A stretch of DNA of 60,404 nucleotides from the NCBI GenBank assembly GCA_019113395.1, contig DXHL01000007.1, positions 1-60,404 of the forward strand, given 5' to 3'. This DNA is from Candidatus Rikenella faecigallinarum (GTDB lineage: Bacteria > Bacteroidota > Bacteroidia > Bacteroidales > Rikenellaceae). Within the stretch, counting starts at the first letter, position 1. Every line of letters begins with the position of its first letter. Under the pieces are notes generated by a model, which saw only the letters and a program-made list of their open reading frames with translations, searched no databases and was not told the origin of the DNA. Positions 55,762-60,404 of this stretch are shown piece after piece. The translations under genes were made by a program, and so were the position numbers.

Positions 55762-56232
55762 ATGGCAAAAGTAAATTACATAACGGAATCGGGGCTGCGG
55801 AAACTGCGCAGCGAGTTGGATGCCCTGAAGGCCGAACGGCCTGTGATTTCGGCACAGATTGCCGAGGCTCGCGACAAGGGTGACCTGTCGGAGAATGCCG
55901 AATACGATGCCGCCAAAGAGGCTCAGGGGATGCTCGAGATGCGCATAGCGAAGCTGGAGGCGATGATAGCCGGCGCGCGCATTATCGACGAATCGAAACT
56001 GGGCACGGACAGCATTCAGATGTTGAACCGCGTGACCATCAAGAACCTCAACCTGGGCAAGACGGTCGAATATACGATTGTATCGGAAAACGAAGCGAAC
56101 CTGAAAGAGGGGAAACTCTCGATTGGAACTCCGATTGCACAGGCACTGCTCGGCAAGAAGCGGGGCGATGTGGTGGAGGTACAGGTACCGTCGGGTATTT
56201 TGAAACTGGAGGTGCTTGACATTTCGATTTAG
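55762..56232 (+). CDS. greA: transcription elongation factor GreA
   Basis: 156 residues from the start at 55762 (MAKVNYITESGLRKL); a longer in-frame start lies in the leader hairpin region and is rejected. The N-terminal coiled coil has the tip acidic residues in ARDKGDLSENAEYDAAKE, which enter the RNA polymerase channel and stimulate cleavage of backtracked RNA. The C-terminal domain contains the TPIAQALLGKKRGDVVEVQVP block. It is monocistronic with a promoter, a leader hairpin and a terminator. Confidence 0.97.
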   Translation: MAKVNYITESGLRKLRSELDALKAERPVISAQIAEARDKGDLSENAEYDAAKEAQGMLEMRIAKLEAMIAGARIIDESKLGTDSIQMLNRVTIKNLNLGKTVEYTIVSENEANLKEGKLSIGTPIAQALLGKKRGDVVEVQVPSGILKLEVLDISI

Positions 56233-56273
56233 GCATGGCGCTGCGTGTAGCACCAGCCGCGTCTATTAATGTA

Positions 56274-56316
56274 TCAGCGGGTTTTGGATGGAAGTCCAAA
56301 ACCCGCTGACCTTTTT
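56274..56316 (+). terminator. intrinsic terminator of greA
   Basis: Perfect 15-bp arms (56274-56288, 56295-56309), 6-base loop, then a T-run. It is also placed to stop transcripts of the convergent cupin gene. Confidence 0.9.
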
Positions 56317-56353
56317 GTACGGTTTCCCGTGTGTTGGATTCGAAAAGGCTACC

Positions 56354-56701
56354 CTACTCTCCCCCGAGGTGCACGGCCAGCCAGACACAGTCGAACGAAG
56401 CCCGCAGCACCCGATGCCGCTGATGCCGTTCGATGAGCAGGTAGTCGCCTGCCTCCATCTCCGTGACCGCGCCATCCCCCCACTCCAGGGCCGCTTCGCC
56501 GCGCATGACCATTACCCATTCGTCCCACGACTGGTCGTACCACATTCCGTGCTCCTGTCCGAAAGACATGATACGCTCCACACGCAACGGCTGCCCCTCG
56601 GGCAGGGGGCGGGAGAGCAACGTTTCGAAGACCTCCCGCCCCTGCTCACGGTCGAGCGACGGCGGCACAATGCCCCGCTTATCAAAGATATTGCCTTTCA
56701 T
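56354..56701 (-). CDS. cupin-domain protein
   Basis: 115 residues, a single cupin barrel. The first motif is HGMWYDQSWDEWVMVMRGEA (His, then Glu) and the second is GDYLLIERHQRHRV with a late His. Metal-site residues are thus at least partly kept. Small single-domain cupins of this kind bind or isomerise small molecules, and the substrate cannot be deduced. It lies 42 bases after the iron alcohol dehydrogenase gene on the same strand. Confidence 0.88.
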   Translation of the reverse strand: MKGNIFDKRGIVPPSLDREQGREVFETLLSRPLPEGQPLRVERIMSFGQEHGMWYDQSWDEWVMVMRGEAALEWGDGAVTEMEAGDYLLIERHQRHRVLRASFDCVWLAVHLGGE

Positions 56702-56743
56702 AAATTCCGGGAAAGCATTAACAATCCATGCCGCTACGAGAGA

Positions 56744-57892
56744 CTACATCCGTTCGCGCAGAATCTCGGCGACGCGTTCCGGGGTCACCTTACCCGTTTC
56801 ACCGAGGTTCCAACCCCGTTTGCGGAAACGGTCCACAATAAAGTCGATTGTCTCCTGCCCTACTCCGTGTTCCGAGAGGCGGGTTTTCATGCCGAGGCTG
56901 CGAAAGAAGGCATCGGTTTTGTCGATAGCTGCCTGCGCTTTTTCTTCGGGCGTACCGGTTGCTCCCCAGACCCGTTCGGCATACTGCACCAGTTTGTCAA
57001 ATTTTTCGCGCCGCATGACGCTCATCACGCCCGGGAATACAATGGCCAGCGTCACCCCGTGGTCCAATCCGTGGAGTGCCGTGAGTTCGTGTCCAATCAT
57101 GTGGGTAGCCCAGTCCTGCGGCACCCCCATGGCAATAAAGCCGTTGAGCGCCATTGTAGCCGTCAGCATAAAGTTGGCCACCTCATCGTATTGGTCGTGC
57201 CGTTCGACGAGTTTTGGTCCCAGTTCAACAAGTGTTTGCAGCAACCCTTCTGCCCAACGGTCCATCACCATCGACTGGGTGTTGAACGTAAGGTATTGCT
57301 CCAGGGTATGGGCAAAGGAGTCCACAATGCCGTTTATCACCTGCTGTTTGGGCAGCGAGTAGCAAACCTCGGGGTCAAGAATCGAGAATTGCGGAAACCC
57401 TTTGGGGTTATGGAAGGCCAATTTTTCATTGAACTCCTTGCGCGAGACTACCGCCCCGTTATTCATCTCCGACCCCGTTGCAGGCAGGGTCAGCACCGTA
57501 GCCAGCGGCATCGCATCGACAGCCTTCGACGGGTCCACCATAAACTCCCACGGGTCGCCGTTGTATTTCAGAGCCGTGGCAATGAATTTGGTTCCGTCAA
57601 TCACCGAGCCCCCGCCGACAGCCAGCAGGAACGTTACCCCTTCCTGACGAGCCAAGGTAATGGCCCGCATCAGGGTTTCGTACTGCGGATTGGGTTCGAT
57701 ACCCCCAAACTCCACCACCGAACGACCTTTCAGAGCCGCCATCACCTGGTCATATACTCCGTTTCGACGGATACTCCCCCCGCCGTATGTCATCATAATC
57801 TTTGCATCGGCCGGCAATTCCGTTGCCAGTTTAGCGATAGAGCCTTTACCGAAAATCAGTTTGGTCGGATTTTGGAACGAAAAATTATTCAT
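56744..57892 (-). CDS. iron-containing alcohol dehydrogenase
   Basis: 382 residues from the start at 57892 (MNNFSFQNPTKLIFGKGSI). Group III dehydrogenase of the YqhD/butanol dehydrogenase type: nucleotide motif TYGGGSIRRNGVYDQV, GGGSVIDGTKFIA, and metal ligands in GIVDSFAHTLEQYL and the HMIGHELTALHGLDHG cluster. It probably reduces aldehydes with NAD(P)H in the cytoplasm. It is divergent from mnmE across 72 bases and is followed by the cupin gene. Confidence 0.94.
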   Translation of the reverse strand: MNNFSFQNPTKLIFGKGSIAKLATELPADAKIMMTYGGGSIRRNGVYDQVMAALKGRSVVEFGGIEPNPQYETLMRAITLARQEGVTFLLAVGGGSVIDGTKFIATALKYNGDPWEFMVDPSKAVDAMPLATVLTLPATGSEMNNGAVVSRKEFNEKLAFHNPKGFPQFSILDPEVCYSLPKQQVINGIVDSFAHTLEQYLTFNTQSMVMDRWAEGLLQTLVELGPKLVERHDQYDEVANFMLTATMALNGFIAMGVPQDWATHMIGHELTALHGLDHGVTLAIVFPGVMSVMRREKFDKLVQYAERVWGATGTPEEKAQAAIDKTDAFFRSLGMKTRLSEHGVGQETIDFIVDRFRKRGWNLGETGKVTPERVAEILRERM

Positions 57893-57964
57893 CTTTAGAG
57901 AAGGATTGATTTTAATAGCAACGGCTAATTTAAGATATTTGCAGAAAAATTGCATCATCGGTTC

Positions 57965-59335
57965 ATGCAAATTGACACTTCACAGACCACAACCATAGCC
58001 GCCCTGGCCACGGGCCATGGAGGGGCCATTGCCCTGCTCCGTTTGAGCGGCCCGGATGCCGTATCCATCACCGAAACGATTTTCTCCAAGCCACTGGCAC
58101 AGGCATCCGGCTACACGGTTCACTTCGGCACCATATCGGACGGTGAGCGTCTGCTGGACGAGGTGCTGGTAACGCTGTTCCGAGCACCCCACTCCTACAC
58201 GGGCGAAGATATGGTCGAAATTTCGTGCCACGGGTCGGACTACATCGTGCAGGAGATTTTGGCTTTGCTGATACGCCGTGGTGCTGTTCCGGCTGCTGCG
58301 GGTGAGTTTACGCGCCGCGCCTTTCTGAACGGGAAACTCGACCTGTCACAGGCCGAAGCCGTAGCCGACCTGATTGCCTCGGAGAGTGCCTCGGCCCATC
58401 GCATCGCCCTGAACCAGATGCGCGGCGGGTATGCTGCCAAGTTGACCACCCTCCGTGCGAAACTATTACATATCACATCGCTATTGGAGTTGGAGTTGGA
58501 TTTTTCGGAGGAGGATGTGGAGTTTGCCGACCGCTCGGAGCTACGTTGTCTGCTGGAGGAGATTTTGGAACGTTGTCAGAGCCTGGCCGCATCGTTCCGC
58601 ACGGGCAATGTCCTAAAGAATGGCGTTCCGGTAGCCATAGCGGGTGCTCCCAATGCCGGGAAATCGACCCTGCTAAACCGCTTAATCGGCGAAGAACGCG
58701 CCATTGTGTCAGATATTGCGGGAACAACGCGCGACTTTATCGAAGAGACAATCACCCTTTCGGGCATTCGTTTCCGTTTCATTGACACAGCCGGCCTGCG
58801 CCATACGGACGACACAGTCGAAGCGCTGGGCATCGAACGCGCACGGGAGCGTATCCGGCGCGCCCGAATCGTGCTGCTGCTGATAGCCGAACCGCTATCG
58901 CAAGAGGCAGTCGAGGAACAAATTCAATCGTTAGCGGTTACCGACGACCAGCAACTTATTGTTCTGCTCAACAAGCGCGACTTATGGGATACCACTCCAT
59001 TGGAAGAATATCTACAGTCTCGCTATCCTGTGGTGAGTATCTCCGCACGGTCAGGCGACGGATTGGACTCCCTCAAAGCGTTACTCGTTTCAACCATTGG
59101 CTACGGCTCGGATGATGATGCTTTAGTTGTGAGCAACATTCGCCATTACGAGGCGTTGATACAGGCCTCCGAATCCTTGCAGCGGGCCATAAGTGCTGTG
59201 CACAGCGGCATCTCAGCAGATTTAGTGAGCGAAGAGGTTCGTCAGGTGCTGCACCATTTGGGGACCATTACAGGAGAAATTACGACCGACGAGGTTTTGT
59301 GTTCCATTTTCAGCAAGTTCTGCATCGGCAAATGA
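57965..59335 (+). CDS. mnmE: tRNA modification GTPase MnmE
   Basis: 456 residues from the start at 57965 (MQIDTSQTTTIAALA). It works with MnmG on wobble uridine of tRNA. An N-terminal tetrahydrofolate-binding domain, a helical domain and an inserted G domain are present: GAPNAGKST, DIAGTTRDF, DTAGLRHTDD and NKRDLW. The protein ends in FCIGK, with the catalytic cysteine in CIGK. The 3' end equals the place where SGI1-type islands integrate in Enterobacteria, and the DNA changes character just after the stop. Confidence 0.97.
   Translation: MQIDTSQTTTIAALATGHGGAIALLRLSGPDAVSITETIFSKPLAQASGYTVHFGTISDGERLLDEVLVTLFRAPHSYTGEDMVEISCHGSDYIVQEILALLIRRGAVPAAAGEFTRRAFLNGKLDLSQAEAVADLIASESASAHRIALNQMRGGYAAKLTTLRAKLLHITSLLELELDFSEEDVEFADRSELRCLLEEILERCQSLAASFRTGNVLKNGVPVAIAGAPNAGKSTLLNRLIGEERAIVSDIAGTTRDFIEETITLSGIRFRFIDTAGLRHTDDTVEALGIERARERIRRARIVLLLIAEPLSQEAVEEQIQSLAVTDDQQLIVLLNKRDLWDTTPLEEYLQSRYPVVSISARSGDGLDSLKALLVSTIGYGSDDDALVVSNIRHYEALIQASESLQRAISAVHSGISADLVSEEVRQVLHHLGTITGEITTDEVLCSIFSKFCIGK
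59318..59335 (+). other. candidate attachment core at the mnmE 3' end
   Basis: The last 18 bases of mnmE (coding FCIGK and the stop) align with the known SGI1 attB region at the trmE 3' end of Enterobacteria. Right after it the sequence becomes AT-rich and repeat-containing, and a mobile-element-type gene follows. A matching copy (attR) would have to lie beyond the window. Confidence 0.45.
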
Positions 59336-59350
59336 CGTCTTGTAAACAGC

Positions 59351-59368
59351 CATAACCAACCATAACCA
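59351..59368. repeat. short tandem direct repeat
   Basis: Two copies of CATAACCA, 10 bases apart (59351-59358, 59361-59368), just after mnmE. They could be recombinase arm sites, or chance. Confidence 0.4.
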
Positions 59369-59376
59369 TTTAGAAT

Positions 59377-59408
59377 AAAGTCGCTGTATATCAGCGACTT
59401 TTGTTTTT
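59377..59408 (+). terminator. terminator of mnmE
   Basis: Perfect 10-bp arms (59377-59386, 59392-59401) with loop TATAT, followed by a T-rich stretch. It lies 41 bases after the mnmE stop. Confidence 0.8.
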
Positions 59409-59471
59409 ATGCACTTTCTAGACCGTATTTGGAAGTAACGGTTTTTATCCATATTTTTCATACATATTTCT

Positions 59472-59492
59472 ACCGTGACAGAAATTCACGGT
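59472..59492. repeat. inverted repeat near the element end
   Basis: Perfect arms ACCGTGA (59472-59478) and TCACGGT (59486-59492) with a 7-base spacer. The geometry suits a DNA-binding protein or recombinase core-type site. Confidence 0.5.
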
Positions 59493-59526
59493 TTGCCCAA
59501 ATATCACAGTGACGCATTAGTTGACG

Positions 59527-59557
59527 TGTGTTGACAATGGTTTACATGTGTTGACAA
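59527..59557. repeat. direct repeats TGTGTTGACAA
   Basis: Two identical 11-base copies (59527-59537, 59547-59557), start-to-start 20 bases, about two helical turns. This phasing is typical of arm-type sites for tyrosine recombinases or of binding sites for their accessory proteins. Confidence 0.55.
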
Positions 59558-59593
59558 AAATCGGGAGAAATAAGGAGAAATTATCCCCAATGT

Positions 59594-59601
59594 AAAGGAG
59601 G
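59594..59601 (+). promoter_or_regulatory. strong Shine-Dalgarno of the zinc-finger/HTH gene
   Basis: AAAGGAGG lies 5 bases before the ATG at 59607. Most chromosomal genes in this window lack such a site, so it decides the start and sets this gene apart. Confidence 0.75.
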
Positions 59602-59606
59602 AAAAG

Positions 59607-60404
59607 ATGGAAATAAGAAAGATTTGTCAATGGTGCGGAAAGCCATTTATAGCTCAAAAGACAACAACCTGTTATTGTAGCCACCAGTGTTCTAATCTTG
59701 GCTACAAGGAACGCATCAGGGAACGTAAGCGACAGTTGAAGCGATCGCAGGAATTATTGCAACCTCGACAAGCAGCCGAGGGGCAGGATTTCTTCTCTTT
59801 TGCCCAAGCCGCAAAGCTGATGGGTGTTACCCGGCAATACATCTATAAACTAGTCAAGGAATCCAAACTGCGGGCATCCCGGCTGAGCGGGAAGAAGTCG
59901 CTCATCCGCCGTGCGGACATCGAGCTGATGATGAAGACCAAGCCTTACGAACGTATTATGCCCAAAGAGGACTTTGACATCACCGAGTATTACACCGCCG
60001 AGGAGATTGCCCAAAAGTACAAGGTCAACGCCAAATGGGTATGGACCTACACACGACAGCACAAGGTCCCGAAGGTGCGCATCCGCCAGTTCAACTATTA
60101 CAGCAAGAAACATATTGATGCCGCCTTTGCTAAATATGAGGTGGACTCTGACCTGACGGAATGGTACACGCCCGAAGATATTCAGGAGAAATACGGCATG
60201 ACACGTGTCGCCATCCGTTCACACGTCTACCGTAACAACATTCCTTCGAAAAAAGAACACGGACAGATATTCTACTCCAAACTCCACTTCGATCTCTCGA
60301 AAAACTCTGCGGAAGAGAGCAAGGCCGAATACTACACCGTCAAGGAGGCAATGGAAAAATTCAAACTCTCTCGTGACTCGGTGTACGGTATTTTACAGTT
60401 CCAC
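59607..60404 (+). CDS. zinc-finger and tandem helix-turn-helix protein (partial)
   Basis: First 266 codons; the frame is open at the window end. An N-terminal zinc finger has C7-x2-C10 and C22-Y-C24-S-H26-Q-C28. A basic helix follows. Then come excisionase-like (HTH_17) units about 60 residues apart: 63-109 (FSFAQAAKLMGVTRQYIYKL), 128-176 (YYTAEEIAQKYKVNAKWVW), 187-232 (WYTPEDIQEKYGMTRVAIR) and a fourth from 242 (YYTVKEAMEKFKLSRDSVY). Similar proteins accompany tyrosine recombinases in mobile elements of Bacteroidales, so a role in excision or integration is likely; the recombinase should lie beyond the window. Early codons are AT-rich, unlike neighbours. Confidence 0.85.
   Translation, partial: MEIRKICQWCGKPFIAQKTTTCYCSHQCSNLGYKERIRERKRQLKRSQELLQPRQAAEGQDFFSFAQAAKLMGVTRQYIYKLVKESKLRASRLSGKKSLIRRADIELMMKTKPYERIMPKEDFDITEYYTAEEIAQKYKVNAKWVWTYTRQHKVPKVRIRQFNYYSKKHIDAAFAKYEVDSDLTEWYTPEDIQEKYGMTRVAIRSHVYRNNIPSKKEHGQIFYSKLHFDLSKNSAEESKAEYYTVKEAMEKFKLSRDSVYGILQFH

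Larger units (their letters stand above)
59409..59606. other. AT-rich intergenic stretch with repeats
   Basis: No gene is seen. The stretch holds a 7-bp inverted repeat, a pair of 11-base direct repeats, and a purine-rich leader ending in a ribosome-binding site. It has a lower GC content than the preceding genes and looks like the end of a mobile element. Confidence 0.5.

Noticed and set aside
58491-58525. Repetitive GAG/TTG-rich stretch in mnmE
   Set aside because: It encodes the ordinary acidic helix LELELDFSEEDVEF found in MnmE proteins.

Overview
The window is a stretch of Bacteroidota chromosome, most likely from the order Bacteroidales and plausibly Rikenellaceae/Alistipes-like. The family placement is inference, because no rRNA is present. 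Supporting signs are promoters of the TTTG-N19/20-TAnnTTTG type (best at 11554-11584, 42569-42599 and 55648-55679), few Shine-Dalgarno sequences, two Ser-type secreted sulfatases, an acn-icd-gltA citrate-branch cluster, and a separate parE-parC pair. Coding density is high, and most gaps hold promoters or long hairpin terminators. I saw no rRNA, tRNA, CRISPR array or insertion sequence.

Layout. 1-9.3 kb: Ser-type sulfatase, HdeD-like membrane protein, typA (all minus); then a PerR-like regulator with rubrerythrin, a three-haem cytochrome c peroxidase, panE, a GNAT acetyltransferase and an orphan BlaI repressor (plus). 9.3-11.6 kb: a minus-strand ABC transporter operon ending in a YtrA-type GntR regulator, with a palindromic operator just behind its promoter. 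11.6-17.4 kb: SIMPL-domain protein, then aconitase, isocitrate dehydrogenase and citrate synthase. 17.5-22.7 kb (minus): purC, phoH, an outer-membrane barrel, cardiolipin synthase and an orphan response regulator. 22.8-26.8 kb (plus): a small helical protein coupled to a UbiB-like kinase, then two family-2 glycosyltransferases. 26.8-35.7 kb (minus): a tight six-gene run, read in the order GH2 protein, plsC, parE, parC, aroK, ubiA-like. 35.8-40.1 kb (plus): fabD, PspC-domain protein, an HGSNAT-like acyltransferase and a second sulfatase. 40.2-42.5 kb (minus): pepD and truA. 42.6-48.7 kb (plus): rplM-rpsI, rpsB, tsf, then msrC-znuA-znuC-znuB. 48.7-55.6 kb (minus): a run read yigZ, pyrB, pyrI, uvrA, M16 peptidase, O-methyltransferase. 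55.6-59.3 kb: greA (plus), a cupin and an iron alcohol dehydrogenase (minus), and mnmE (plus). 59.3 kb to the end: an AT-richer stretch with repeats, then the start of a zinc-finger protein with tandem excisionase-like helix-turn-helix units, which runs off the window.

Points of most interest. (1) The GH2 beta-galactosidase-like protein at 33630-35711 keeps the family fold motifs but has lost both catalytic glutamates, both magnesium side chains other than the acid/base and the substrate histidine, so it looks like a secreted pseudoenzyme; it heads the run containing topoisomerase IV. (2) The 3' end of mnmE (trmE), the known attachment site of SGI1-type islands in Enterobacteria, is followed at once by a composition change, repeats and a recombination-associated DNA-binding protein, which suggests the left end of an integrated element. 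(3) Several perfect inverted repeats with tiny loops lie inside coding sequences (blaI, M16 peptidase, znuC, panE), longer than chance predicts. (4) greA, rplM and rpsB have structured leaders that may be cis-regulatory.

All functional calls rest on motif recognition by eye; no database search was run.
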